Origin: Tricholoma matsutake
Taxonomy: Eukaryota; Basidiomycota; Agaricomycetes; Agaricales; Tricholomataceae
DNA: 64,000 bases
Assembly: GCA_026075535.2 (NCBI GenBank)
Contig: AP026542.1
Span: 2,976,001-3,040,000 of the forward strand
Reading direction: 5' to 3'
The notes under the pieces: generated by a model
The model's database searches: none
Told to the model about the DNA's origin: nothing
The model's input: only the letters and a program-made list of their open reading frames with translations
Part shown: positions 21,102 through 33,058 of the stretch, in pieces
Layout: the number at the start of each line of letters is the position of its first letter
Position numbering within the stretch: the first letter of the stretch is position 1
Made by a program: the position numbers and the translations under genes

Positions 21102-22617
21102 TCGAGGACAGAAAAGATTTCTAGTATATGCTAGGACGTTAGGAATAAAAGTTACAGACTTACACAGTTACAGTAGTTAAACTTATAGTATGATGGTGGA
21201 GACGTTAGCATATGGACAAGGGGTACTCGCTGCTCATGCAACCTTATCTGGGTTTTGTAATCATGATTTATGCTCATCAATGTGCTTCATTATGCATAAA
21301 AATACTTTCTCTCACCACAATCTAAGCACAACAAAGTGAGAGAGAATCAGAACACAGCGAAAAAACCAAGTATGTGTAACATTTTTCCTTATCTGGGTGC
21401 TGAGTCATCAGGTCACATGTTGGTTGAGCAACTTCCTTTTGCCATGTACCGGTGCTGTGGCATGTCCAAAGCTGGTTGGTAATCCAATAATGATTTATAT
21501 CTTGTAAACCACGGAGTTTCTGTTAGCAAGAGATGAAATATTTATACAATGATTACATAATGAAATGACTACTATATATGGTAAGGAAGGGGGGAGGGGG
21601 TCCCCAGATGGCTTATCTGGAAATCACAACATACCCTTACAAACTCTAGTGACAATTACCCCTTGCATATGGAACCAAACCAGAAACTTAATTGCAGTCC
21701 AACGGAAGGACACCATTCAGTGTTGTAAGCACATACACTATGGAAACTCAACTGCCACCTTCGAGGTGGGTATGGCAGTTGGATTGTGACAACTCTGCTT
21801 CTTGATCTTTAACCACCACCATCCAGTCATGGGAATTTAGTGCCCCCACTATGACTGTGCTTTATTCTACCTAACACCTCCTCACTAATCACTGTCAGGC
21901 CTCTCTCACAGCTTGAGCCATCATCCTTTATAAACTACCCCTTCATTTTATCTTATCAGAGTTCATCGCAATGATTTGCATGGTGGACCCCACATGCTCT
22001 CGCTGGCAGCAGGAATGCCCTGCTATCCATCTTACTCTCAATGCAACTCAGGCACCATTTTCGACGCCTCGGTGTACCACCACCAGCTCTGCTTAGTGCA
22101 GACCTTGGCCTTGTGTCAAGGGCACAATCCATTGTCAATTGGGTAGAGACCTACAACCTTCAGGGAGGAAGACCAATAGCAGAAGGTCACCAATGGCCGA
22201 TCATAGGACCACCCCTGCACTGCCCACACCCTATTGGGAGAGTGTTGGCATACTCGACTTGGGACTTCATCAGCAAGGGGTGGACTGTGGACATATATAC
22301 CATGGGTAGAATAGATGGGGAACAGGGGGAGTATCAGTTGAGGGGGATGGGGGGTGGAACTGCAGAGTAAAGGCAAGGGTCATTCGTTTAACCACGATCA
22401 TTTTTTCTTTTCCGACAGGTGCAAGTTAAGCCTTCCCATGATTGATCCTGTGTTTGTACACCAACTATGCAGCTCGCTGACAGCTGGAAGCCTCAGTGCT
22501 CATGTGGGCTCGGGAAGTACAGAATACCATAGTGGGAGGAAGCGCATCAGCCAGTCCTGCAAGCTTGAGAGGGCATGGTAGTGGCTTGAGAGGGCATGGT
22601 AGTGGTTCGGGTGCTTG
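21102..22617. other. Stretch without a recognisable gene
   Basis: Holds a hairpin CAACTGCC..GGCAGTTG near 21748-21781, a 109-aa frame at 22041-22370 without family features, and two tandem copies of a ~20-bp unit (TTGAGAGGGCATGGTAGTGG) at 22564-22605 just before the LTR-like unit A. Confidence 0.4.
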
Positions 22618-22802
22618 TGTAAGAGTGCCTCTTACATCATCACTACATTATCACATGCAACTCTGTTATCACATGTTATTCCAGTCGTATATAGTCTACA
22701 CTTCGAGTACTTGTACTGTATTCTAGAATCCCCCCTCAAAATATATTAAGTTCCTTATAGTTCTCGGTCCCCTTTAGTGTTGGAAGCTCCAGCTTCCTTC
22801 CA
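22618..22802 (+). repeat. LTR-like unit A
   Basis: 185 bp beginning TGTAAGAGTGCCTCTTACA (itself a hairpin) and ending GGAAGCTCCAGCTTCCTTCCA. Three more copies occur at 25303-25494, 25525-25649 plus 37395-37458, and 37505-37688. TG..CA ends and copy number suggest a short LTR. Confidence 0.6.
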
Positions 22803-25302
22803 CTTTTTTTTTGTTACGAACTTACTATCCACACTATCTAATCTCCCACAACGCATTCTTTTTCCAAAGTCAAACCAGCCCTGAGACTTCCAAAAAAACA
22901 ACCAAATCTTTTCTCACCAACAATGGACCTTGACAACGCTGGACTATACCCACTACTCGCTTGCTCTCCCCCTTCCCTTGACTGATTCTCGGCGTCTCTC
23001 CCATCGACTCTGGATTTTCCCCCTCGACTCATTCGGCGTTGTTCAATGCTGGTTTCTTCTCCTAGCCCACGCCACAATGATACTATTCCCAATTTCAGCC
23101 TGCTCGCCCCAAACTCCCCAGAGGTGAGCTGTTTTGCCAGAACCCGCCTGGGATGCCCCTCCGGCATCTGCGATGATGCCATCTACACCCCTCGCTCCCT
23201 GTTCACCTCCCCAGCACACTCCCCAGCCCCACATCTGGAATGGCCCCAGTCCGCGGCCACATCACTGCCAACAATGGTGGTGACTCCTGTTACAACCAAC
23301 TCCAAAGCAATGTCCAGCCCAACCCGACACATTCGAGCACTGTGGAGTGCCGAATGTTGTTGCTGCTTGTCCTCTCAACATCCATGCCCATCCTCTCTCA
23401 GCCTACTCTTGTCTCGGCCCCCCCCTGCGATGTCGTTGATGTTGTTTGCCCTGGGCCATTGTTGGCATGTTGTTTGCCTCCACAGGCAACTGCTCTTGTC
23501 TCACCCCCCTGCGATGTCGTTGGAACAGTCTATGCTAACAACAAGCTGCTACAGCCTACAGCTACAAGAAAAACACTGTGGATGCCCCTAGCTTGTCTCA
23601 AACCACCCTCAGCAACACCATTCCCAACCCCCCCATCATCATCTCTGCACAGCCTCCATCCACAATGCCGACATTGTCGACAACCACTGCCACCACCTCG
23701 CCCCCAGCTTCAAAACTGCTACCAGCACACTGCAAACAACGGCACTCATTCCCAGGCAACCTACAGCACTCCTGCAGACCCCCTGGCCCCTTCCTTCGCA
23801 TCCTGAGATGCCCATTGCCACTGCAACATCACAACTGCCAACATCAATGCTACCCACTACAACCGCTTCTGAAACGGTGTCTAGGGCCACGTCTAGCACA
23901 CAGACTGCACCCTCCACCCTGGAGACCCATCAACAGGCTGTAAACAGTGTACAGAGGCGCTCTACATCCCAGCAACCAAGTCGCACGACGATGAGCAGCT
24001 GTGCTCGTCAAAACCTGTCATCTATTTGATGGAACCACTCTGCCAGCCCAAAGAGCCCCAACGACAAGCCAGGGCACCTCCCCGACCCCTCAGTTCCCCC
24101 CAGCCCATGCTGCTACTCCCCATTACACACATAGAATGACCCAGCATGACCGCCACATCATCGTCAACATGTATGCTGACGATGGGGGAACCCCAGGCTT
24201 TGCCCCACCCAGGACCACAATCGGCAGCTGCAAAATGACGAGACTCACTACCTGGCACACCAGAACACCCACAAAATGCATCCCAACAACCCTGCTCACC
24301 CCCAAACCCCCAGAAACGAGCCATCTTGCTGTCACCCATGTCCTACACCCCTGCACCCATGTCCCATGTGCCTGCCATGTCACCCACAACATCATTGACA
24401 ACTGTTAACACCCCCCGCTTGTTACCTGCCACCCCATCACTGCTAATGCACCCCAGCCACTGAACGAGCTGTTTCCCTGCCCTCCCCATCTTCGATGACA
24501 GCCAGCACCCCTGAACCTCCTGAAGGAACCATTCTACTGCCCCCACCTCTTGTTGAGCCCCCATTGAGCTCTGTACCCCCATGTTCAATACCCATACCTG
24601 CATGTTTCAACTGGGCAGAGGATGCCATGTTGATGCCGGTCCCACCCAACATGTATCTGCTGCCACGGGATCTTTCAACTCTGAGGACCGGCCGTACACA
24701 GCCATTTGGCACCCTGCAAAGATGAACAAGGCATTGACAAGCTCCGCCTATTCCTTTTTTGTCATCATGACACCCCTATTCCCTGTTCCTGCCATCTTAT
24801 GTTCACCAGCCACAACCTCAAGTCTACGTTACTCAAAAACATCCATCGGGCATAAGACCCAACAAACCCATGTTCATGGTTCATCCAGGTACCTCACCTC
24901 AGCAGAGAAGACCTACACACCTGCTGTGTCATCAACAACCACTGCCACCGCCACTATCTCCTGATGACACCCCCTGCTCACCATCCACATCACCAGCCCC
25001 ATCCATGTCACCAGCCCCATCCATGTCACCAGCCCCATCCATGTCACCAGCCCCATCCATGTCACCAGCCCCATCCATGTCACCAGTCCTGTCCATGTCA
25101 CCAGCCCCATCCATGTCCTTGGCCATGCCCATCCTTGTCCTTGCCCTTGGCTGTCCTCGACCTTATCTGCCATCATCAAGACCAACATTGTCAACATACT
25201 TATGACTCAGTGTTTGCAAAAACACATAAAGTTATTTTTGGTTACCATGACCATGTTTACCTCATTACCCCCCCCTGGTCATTTTTTTGGAGTATGAGAG
25301 AG
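22803..25302. other. C-rich internal region between LTR-like units A and B
   Basis: About 2.5 kb with a strong C bias on the plus strand (CCC-rich) and overlapping Pro/Ser/Thr-rich frames in all forward frames (23046-23591, 23240-23806, 24870-25205). No reverse transcriptase, integrase or gag motif is visible. Before unit B comes GGAGTATGAGAGAG, a plausible polypurine tract. It may be the body of a non-autonomous LTR element. The frames are likely products of composition. Confidence 0.45.
24990..25125 (+). repeat. 18-bp minisatellite
   Basis: At least seven copies of TCCATGTCACCAGCCCCA in tandem, with small changes in the later units. In one frame it reads S-M-S-P-A-P repeats, on the other strand G-D-M-D-G-A. 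Confidence 0.9.
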
Positions 25303-25494
25303 TGTAAGAGTGTCTCTTACATCAGCAAACCTTATCTACATCTGCACCCATTATCACATGTTATTCCAGTAGTATATGGTCTATACCTTGAGTACTTGTA
25401 CTGAAGCTTAGTTTCCTCCCCCAAAATATACTAAGTTCCTAACATGTTTCTGTTCCTCTGAGTCTTGAGTGTTGGAAGCTCCGGCTTCCTTCCA
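25303..25494 (+). repeat. LTR-like unit B
   Basis: 192 bp, same family as unit A; separated from unit C by only about 30 bp. Confidence 0.6.
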
Positions 25495-25524
25495 CTCAAG
25501 AGCAGTAGTTCAACGACCCACACA

Positions 25525-25649
25525 TGCCTCTTACATCATCACAACTTATCACATGCAACTTGGTTATCACATGTTATTCCATTAGTATATAGTCTATACT
25601 TGAATACTTGTGTACTGTATCTTAGTTTTCCCCCTCGAAATATACTAAG
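25525..25649 (+). repeat. LTR-like unit C, left part
   Basis: Starts within the unit (TGCCTCTTACATC) and is interrupted after CTAAG by Gypsy-2. The rest is at 37395-37458. Confidence 0.65.
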
Positions 25650-26074
25650 TGTAAGGGGACTAGGGGGTGCCCTGTGTGTTTCTCCTATTTTTTACATTTG
25701 TTCTATATTTTTCCTCACTTCATTTCCTTCTATTCTTCATTTTCTATGATTTTTCCGGATTTTATTACTAATTTTCCCTTTCTATCATGTTTGTACATGT
25801 TGACACTTTTACATTTAGAGGCAGAGCACCCCTTCCGACATCTACCCCTTGGTATGATGTCATTTGGCGGCCTTGATCTGCCTATCTCTGCCTTTTCTAT
25901 TTTTAGGTTATTATTTGATTTTTGTCGTCTTCACATATACTGGGCATCAGCAAAGGGATCCTTAGAGTTTTCTCTTCGGATTTCCCTTTGCTAGGTGTGT
26001 CCCCAATCCCTGTACTATGTAGTATAATTTTAACTTTGGATTTCCCTTTGCTAGAGGCTTAGGTTGCCCTTATA
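25650..26074 (+). repeat. Gypsy-2 5' LTR
   Basis: 425 bp. By eye about eight substitutions against the 3' LTR, many of them CpG transitions. A fortuitous frame inside the LTR (25674-25994) recurs in every copy and is not a gene. Confidence 0.9.
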
Positions 26075-27191
26075 GTAGAAAACTCTCCCCTAAGGCCCAA
26101 AAATTGCGAACGCACTGCCCAAGATAGGCAGGTATGGACTGGATGATGCATCCCAAAGCTCCACAGACTCCCTACACACTGTTCCAGATAGTCTCGCCTT
26201 TACTGCACCACCATTTTCGCCAAACGCGCCCCCTAGCGACATGGACACATCAGAACGCTTTGACGTGCTTGAAAGCGACGTTTCCGGAATGCGCGCGCAA
26301 ATATATTTGCTTAAATCTACAATCGAAAACTTCGTCAGGACCCTCCAGACTAACCCTATGACCAATATTCCCCCCATGGCGACTCCAAGTGCACCCAACA
26401 ACGATGTACTGCCAAACATGCCCACTAAGGAGCGCGCCCAGATCAAACCGTCCCCCCCCACTGAATTTAATGGTGCACGTGTGCAGGGACGTGCATTCCT
26501 TAACTCCTGTGAGTTATACATCAGTCTCCAGTCGCATCAATTCATCGATGAGGCTGCAAAAATTTATTGGGCCTTCACATACATGAAATCTGAACGTGCC
26601 TATCTCTATGTGGACCGTATCCTGCGTCAAACTAAAGAACTCAGTTCTCTACCTTTCTCCACTTGGGGTGACTTTTGAGCTGAGTTCGTATGCCACTTTT
26701 GTCCCTTCAATGAACACCACCGAGCAGTGACATGACTTGAGTCATCCTCTTACCACCAGGCATGTCGATCCGTGGACGACTATATCGATGAGTTCAAGGA
26801 TTTGGTGGACATGGCAGGATATGGGAGTGGGCTACCAGTGGTGGTAAAGTTTCGACGGGGCCTCAACTGAGAAATTTAGGACCAGATTGCACAGATGTCG
26901 GAAGGGCACCCAGCAGATGATGATATCTTTGCTTGGTATGAAGCTGCTTCACTCTGTGACGAGAACCGACTCACAAATGCGGTGTTTAATGCTGCATTCC
27001 ATGCTCCAACTACCACCCATGCACCCTACACCTTCAATCAAACCCTTCCCCGCCCTAACCCCATTCCTGTTCATCAAACTCCCACACCAGCTGTCAATGT
27101 CCCAGTACCAATGGATGTTGATGCAGCCTGCAGCTGTGCGCGTAGGTTGGATCTCTGCTACCATTGTAGGGAAACTGGACACAGGGCTGGA
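26075..27191 (+). pseudogene. Gypsy-2 gag, N-terminal part
   Basis: Contains a coiled-coil-like start (MDTSERFDVLESDVSGMR), the capsid region (FNGARVQGRAFLNSCELYI, YWAFTYMKSERAYLYVD) and, after stops, VDDYIDEFKDLVDMAGYGSG and the beginning of the zinc knuckle LCYHCRETGHRAG at 27155-27191. Stops: TGA at 26676 (Gypsy-4 reads CGA there), TGA after VT and after GLN, and a TAG after EI shared with Gypsy-4. The gene is cut by Copia-1 at 27191. Confidence 0.85.
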
Positions 27192-27465
27192 TGTTGGAGC
27201 AGACTATATACGCTGCACAGTGGAAGAGACAACACGTTCCTTACAACCTACCTGGGGTTTACTTAGACTTACAGCTAGGGTTAGCAGAGGTAAGAACACT
27301 GTATTCCTACTATGGTACAGGTTCTCCTTATATACATAATAATAAGGACATCACATGACTCAGGAATGTGTTTACCGCATGTATGCGCAGTAAGCGCAGT
27401 AACATGCATATGCTGCATGTATTGCCTCATGTATACAGCATGCATCACTGGGATTAATTTCAACA
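27192..27465 (-). repeat. Copia-1 3' LTR
   Basis: 274 bp, followed on the element strand by no gene and preceded by the polypurine run GAGGGGGGG (27466-27474), the expected plus-strand primer. Confidence 0.92.
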
Positions 27466-27497
27466 CCCCCCCTCAAACTGTACAGTGCTCTAAGCAG

Positions 27498-28934
27498 CTA
27501 AGTTTGAATCTCGAAAGTAATTCCAAGAGAGTCTCTAAATTTCCTGAATAGGATGGCACCAAGGTTCTTTGTGAACATGTCAGCCGGATTATCACTTCCA
27601 GGAATGAAAACGACTGTGACTTTGTCATTTTCTATGCATTCGCGGGTGTAGTGGTAGCGAATGTCTATATGTTTGGTCCTTCTTTCCTGAACTGGATTTG
27701 ATCCAATAAAGATGGATCCCTGATTATCAGCGCAGATTGGTACACGCTTCAGTGTATATCCAAGTTCCTGGAATAAAGACTCTATCCACACTATCTGCTG
27801 ACAAGTGTCGGAGAGAGCCATATATTCGGCTTCTGTGGATGACAGTGCTACAGTTTTTTGTAAACGGGACTGCCAGCACACAATGCCACTCACCAGAGTA
27901 GCAAAGTAACCCGTTGTAGATTGGCGCTTGACAGTGTCAGCTGCCCAATCAGAATCTGTGAAGGCCTGCAGCCCCTCGGATTTCTCTCCATCATAGACTA
28001 TACTGTACTTCTGGGTTCCCACCAGATAGTGCATTATGTACATTGCTTTGTCTAGATGTTCTTGGCTAGGATTAGCCAAGAATTGCGACATCTTGATTAC
28101 CGCGTAAGCGATATCAGGTCGCGTTCCGAGCATCAGATACAATAAAGATCCGATCACAGACTGATATTTCGATCTAAGCACCACGTTTGGCATCGCTGTG
28201 TTCTCCGACGGTTTGTAGCCAGTCAGGAGCGGAGTGGGGGCAACTTTGGCATTTGTCATCTCGAACCTCTCGAGCACTTTGGCGAGATATTCTGTTTGAT
28301 CGAGTTTGACTTTTGTAATGGTCTGGGTGACGCGGATGCCTAAGAATTCTGTGACTTTTTCAGTACTACGGCACTCCCAATGCTTCAGGCAAGCATTCTT
28401 CTTTTCATCCACAAGTTTCTTGTTCTTGCCCATGAACAAGCCATCGTCAACATAGACTAGCGCAATAATGATGCTGCCTGTCTTAGGATCCTTGTGTATG
28501 AAGATGCTGGCATCGGAGCTGGCGCGCACAAACCCAATGGTGCGCATAAATGCCTCTAGCTCTTTCCACCATGCTAGTGAAGCCTGTTTAAGGCCATACA
28601 ATGCTCGGCGTAAGCGCATTACTTTGCGCTCTTTACCCTCGAGTCTGAAACCCTCGGGTTGATCCATATAGATCTCCTCATCAAGTTTGCCATATAAAAA
28701 TGCGGTTTTTACATCTAGACCAGTCATATACATGCCTTCTAGAGATGCAAGGGCAAACATGAGGCATACGGTCTCGTAGCGGACTACTGGTGAGAAAATA
28801 TCATCAAAGTCAATGCCTTCAACTTGTGAAAAGCCTTTGGCCACGAGTCTGGCTCGTTTTCTTCCGTCCGATTTCACGGAGAAAACCCATCTATTTTTGA
28901 TCGTTTTCCGATCATGTGGAAGATCGATGATATC
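27498..28934 (-). pseudogene. Copia-1 reverse transcriptase and RNase H
   Basis: The open part 27498-28877 (459 aa) has RARLVAKGFSQVEGIDFDD, VKTAFLYGKLDEEIYMDQPEGF, the catalytic ALVYVDDGLF, then RNase H with FTDSDWAAD, SSTEAEYMALS and ADNQGSIFIG..TKHIDIRYHY. All key residues are present. Upstream, LRK-TGA-QVYDIIDLP (about 28939) is an Arg-to-stop change, so the domain is cut off from the rest of the polyprotein. Confidence 0.92.
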
Positions 28935-30390
28935 ATAGACTTGTCACTTGCGAAGAGCCTCTAACTCTTCATGACAAGCCTGTTTCCACTCAAGTTGCTG
29001 CTGCCGGGGTAGGCGCGCAATATCGCAAAATTGGTTTGGAACTAGGCTTTTTCCACTTGATGGTGTGACTGCTTTTGATAACAGCCAGCGGATAAGCTCA
29101 TCTCCACCTTCCTTGGTTATCTTTTTAATATAACCTGCTTCGTCCAGTTCCCCCATTGGGTAATCATGTTCTTGATTATTGGAATCGGGCACACTCTCAT
29201 GGGGTGCTGAACTCGGTCCAGCAACCGGTTCTTGCTGTTGAGGTCGTGGTCGTGTTCGGTTATGATCCGAATCTTGACCCACAGACTTCTTCCAATATCG
29301 ATCATGCGCAATGTTTCTCTCTATGTCAGAGGGGAGTCGCTGTTCTCCATAGGTATTGCCGGGACGGTTTGGGATTTTCCTCTGCCTGCCTGATCGACGG
29401 GGCAATTGCTGCCATTCCTGTTGATCTTCACATCTTGGACAAAAGTCCTCAGTGTTAACTGGAGGCGGCGGAGGAGGAGCGTTAGTCGCATCGTCATGCG
29501 CCTTTTGCTTGCTTGGTAAATCATCATCATCATCTTCTAATGATGGAGGAAGGGGCAGATTTTGTGGCGGTATAGGGTCATCGCCATCCATTCCAGATGA
29601 GTGGTCATCATCTTCTGGTTCTGGAGGTGGAAAATCCCCAAGGTCTGTCTTGGCAGGAGTTTTAGCTCCGGGACAGCATGGGAACATCGTTTCATCAAAT
29701 AGTGCTGTGGCACCAATGAATATTGCGCCATTTTGTCACATGAAACGATATGCTTTAATGCCATCTTCTACTCCAAGGTACATCATTAACTCCGATCGAG
29801 GAGATAATGTTGTTGGACGTTTTTCCTTTGGTAGATAGACATAAGCACCGCAACCGAAGACCTTCAGATTGTTTAGATCTGGGCGGACCTTTGTCAGGTC
29901 CTCAAAAGGTGTCAGCCATTTCAGGCGCCTTATTGGGGTTCGGTTGTATAAATGGGTTGTATAAATGTGTTGCATGTTCTATGCAAAATTCCCACCATAA
30001 TTGTGGTAGACAAGCAGTGAATCGCAAGGTTTGCGACTTTTCCATTATTGTCCTTATGGCGTGCTCTGTGCGCCCGTTCTGTTGATGAACGTGGGGTGCA
30101 GACATCTCTATTTTGATGCCTAAGTCCTTGAGCTGTTTTTGTAGCTCACGATCCTTGAACTCCCCCCCTGGATCGACATGCCAGCGCTTGATTGTAGCAC
30201 CATATTGGGTTTTAGCCATCGCTTGAAATTGTCTAATCGCTGCAGCAGCATCAGATTTCTTTCTGAGACATTGGACCCAAATATGTGACGTTTTGTCATC
30301 CAGAAATACAATGAAGTATTTATGTTTGTGGTACGATAGTACCGGGAGTTCCTTTAGGTCGGAATGTATTAATTCAAAGGATTTGTCAGC
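28935..30390 (-). pseudogene. Copia-1 integrase and downstream linker
   Basis: The catalytic triad can be read in FIVFLDDKTSHIWV, HVDPGGEF and HQQNGRTEHAIRT (about 30390-30050). A frameshift lies near 29960-29975 within a short duplication (TATAAATGGGTTGTATAAATG), after which LNNLKVFGCGAYVYLPK follows in another frame. The 28944-29687 segment is the acidic/Pro-rich linker (PPPEPEDDDHSSG, QPQQQEPVAG). Stops at FM-TGA-QNGAI (29738) and at the upstream edge (S-TGA-ADKSFE, 30391) replace Arg. Confidence 0.85.
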
Positions 30391-32310
30391 TCATGAGTCT
30401 GACTCGGGAAAAGATTTTGAGGTCATTTTCCCTTCTGCACACCCTGGACATATAATTTTGTCTTTAGGAATAATTAAATTCCTTGGGAATTTTATGGTGC
30501 TTTTAGGCATTTTCCCTAGCGCCTCTTTGGATGGGTGTCCAAGTCGCCTATGCCAAGTCAAGTAGTCAGCGACATAAATGGTCGTGACATTAACCTTTTT
30601 GGTGCTCAATATATGAGTCCGAGCCCAATAGATCGTGTCATTCCTCCTTAGAGGGACACAATGCATGATCGGGTTTCCATGCTCGATAAATGAAATGTGT
30701 GCGGAGGAACCATGCACATCACTTCCGTCTTGTAAAAAGACCCCCATTGACATCAATCGAGTATTAATGTTGGGTATGTAGTAGACGGGGTATAACCGCA
30801 TTTCATGCATCTCTGACTTCCCGTGACATACTACCTGGTGTTTAATGAAGACTGCTCCTTTTCCTACTATATGAGTAGTACCAGTGGCCATTTGGACCAA
30901 GGTAGAGTCCTTTCTCGGTAAAGGCTCGTAAGAAGCGAAATCTTTTATTTCACCAGTGAAGTGTTTTGATGCGCCTGAATCCATGATCCAGTCGGCACCT
31001 TTCTTACAATCTCCCTTTGCACACATAGCACATATATTAAGATCTAAATAATTCCATGATACATTTAATAGCGGTAAAATTTCACATGAAAAGTTCGCTG
31101 TATTCATAGGAATATTAATCTTAGTGCTTGTGGCAGGGAAAAGGACTGACCTGTCATCATACGCCCCTGTATCAAGGGGTTCATCGATGAGCATTTCGTC
31201 GACGGCTTTCCACACTTCCTCATCAGACACTGGAGGTTCAGATCCAAGGGAGATGGTATTGTCTTCTACCTCCTTGATCCTAGACTCGGGTTCTGGTTCT
31301 ATCCTTCTTCTCTTTCCTTCTCGCACTGTCAGGTGCTCTTCCAGCGGTCGCAGATTTTTCGCACTGCGCGGAAGTTGCATTTGCTTGAGGGTGTCTCGAG
31401 CTTGCTGATATTCGGCATAAACTGAATGAGAGGTAGAGGCCGTGCCCATATATGCCTGTGCAGGCGGTCGGCGGTGAGGATCCCTTGTGGGAGTGTGTTC
31501 GCGTCTTTCGATGCACTGTATAAGCGGCATCGGCGGTATGATGGTGCCATTACCATTTATGGTGGTATAGGCTTTGGAGGCGAGGTGGGTATGTTTATCC
31601 TTCGGCTTCTCCTCCTTAGTCTTTCTGTCCCCACATCGTCCACGCTTTCGGGATGAGTCTCCGTTGCTGTTTTGCCCTTCTTTGGGCTGCCATTTGGGGT
31701 TTCCCTCTTTGCGCTTAACAGCAGAAAGTTGGTTGGCCTGAGGCTGGCCAGTGGGCTTTCCTACTGCTGTGCGCCTTGAGGCTTCAGCGACAATGGAGTC
31801 CTTGACATGTTTAAATGTCAAGGCGCTAGTAGTGGTCATGTTAAGGACCGTTGCAGACAAGGAATTGTACTCGCGCGGCATTGCAGCAAGTAGAATCATT
31901 GCTTGCACTAGCTTGGGGATGGCAACGTTAGCAGCCGTAAGGCACTCAAATTTGTCTGCCATTCTAGCAATCTCTGGTGCGGGGTTCGCAGCCGGGATCT
32001 TGATCGCTATTGTGGACCTAAAGTCCGCAAAGACTTGGGAGGGGCCGTCCACACCATAATCAGTGCGGATGAGATCCCACACCTCCTCAGCAGTGTCCTT
32101 TGAGTTGGCACGCTGCTGAATGGAGGGGGCCAGGCGGAACACTAGGCTACCAATGGCCTGGTCATTTTTGTTGCTCCAGGTCTGGAGCTTGGCATTAGCA
32201 TCCGCTACCAAAGTAGCGTTCGTCGCCATCAAGGGAGGCACCGGGGGCGGTTTTTGCTCCGCCCCGCTAGTTATTTGCCAGAGGCCCTGAGACCTGAGCC
32301 ACACCTTCAT
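30391..32310 (-). pseudogene. Copia-1 gag, protease and GAG-pre-integrase domain
   Basis: 639-aa open frame. N-terminal gag of the UBN2/Copia type (MKVWLRSQGLWQ, AEEVWDLIRTDYG), a basic linker, the protease signature WIMDSGASKHFTG (about residue 455), and the GAG-pre-integrase motif TWHRRLGHPS. A zinc knuckle is not obvious; a CAMCAKGDC segment precedes the protease. The true start is upstream: the frame continues through QLVQTFDGSNYIQWADS before the ATG at 32310, but a TGA near 32398 cuts it off. Confidence 0.88.
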
Positions 32311-32601
32311 TGAGTCGGCCCATTGAATGTAATTTGATCCGTCGAAAGTTTGAACGAGTTGAAGACATGATTTTGTGGTGGCAGCTGTTAAAAGCGCTCA
32401 ATCAGTCTTTTTACTCAATAAAACACGTTTAACGTTCTCAGGAGAAAACACTCCTTCAGAGTGGTTAACCCTAGTCAACCTAGGTTTTATATGCAGCTCG
32501 CAGGGAGCGCAATGCAGCTCACGAAGAGCGCAAGGTTATAATTTGGAGACGATGAAGTCAACGTCGTTCGCAGCCAATTAAGGCGCGTTCGCGACGTGCC
32601 C

Positions 32602-32617
32602 AGCAGGGCCCATAACC
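32602..32617 (-). other. Copia-1 primer binding site
   Basis: The plus strand next to the LTR reads GCAGGGCCCATAACC, almost identical to the anticodon arm of eukaryotic initiator tRNA-Met (GCAGGGCUCAUAACC in yeast, from memory). The minus-strand element therefore could pair with an internal stretch of that tRNA, as described for Copia and Ty5, which prime from a tRNA half. Confidence 0.65.
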
Positions 32618-32891
32618 TGTTGGAGCAGACTATATACGCTGCACAGTGGAAGAGACAACACGTTCCTTACAACCTACCTGGGGTTTACTTAGACTTACAG
32701 CTAGGGTTAGCAGAGGTAAGAACACTGTATTCCTACTACGGTACAGGTTCTCCTTATATACATAATAATAAGGACATCACATGACTCAGGAATGTGTTTA
32801 CCGCATGTATGCGCAGTAAGCGCAGTAACATGCGTATGCTGCATGTATTGCCTCATGTATACAGCATGCATCACTGGGATTAATTTCAACA
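32618..32891 (-). repeat. Copia-1 5' LTR
   Basis: 274 bp, near-identical to the 3' LTR (differences seen: ACGG against ATGG, GCGT against GCAT). Confidence 0.92.
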
Positions 32892-33058
32892 CTGGAGTGT
32901 GTCCCCATTGTCAGGATATCCACATGCTCACCCCCGAAGGGCGAGATGAACTCCTCCAAGACTTGTTGGCACTTGTAGATGTTGAGGAAGCAAAGGATCA
33001 GGTTGCAGAGGAGATCAAGTTGGAAATTGTAGAGGATTTTCCTATTCACAGCAAGTGA
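32892..33058 (+). pseudogene. Gypsy-2 gag, C-terminal part
   Basis: Resumes after Copia-1 with VCPHCQDIHMLTPEGRDELLQDLL. Removing Copia-1 and one CTGGA restores the C-x2-C-x4-H-x4-C knuckle in frame. The segment ends at TGA 33056-33058, overlapping the protease frame start. Confidence 0.85.

Larger units (their letters stand above)
27192..32891 (-). mobile_element. Copia-1: Ty1/Copia retrotransposon
   Basis: 5.7 kb with 274-bp LTRs (27192-27465, 32618-32891; ends TGTTGGAGCAG..TTTCAACA) and target duplication CTGGA (27187-27191, 32892-32896). The order gag, protease, integrase, reverse transcriptase, RNase H is diagnostic for Copia. The LTRs differ at only about two sites, both CpG transitions, so the insertion is young, yet the frame has three TGA stops and a frameshift in the integrase. 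Confidence 0.93.

Noticed and set aside
22041..22370. 109-aa plus-strand gene
   Set aside because: No recognisable domain, no supported introns, no sign of conservation within the window.
24913..25205. Protein with SMSPAP or GDMDGA repeats
   Set aside because: Produced by an 18-bp minisatellite read in different frames on both strands; no flanking domain.
25674..25994. 106-aa frame recurring at 25674, 36994, 49251 (minus) and 54867 (minus)
   Set aside because: It lies wholly in the LTR of the Gypsy-2/4 family, has no family motif, and is explained by LTR sequence conservation.
27465..30390. Programmed frameshifting in Copia-1
   Set aside because: The shift near 29960-29975 coincides with a short sequence duplication inside the integrase, not at a gag-pol border.
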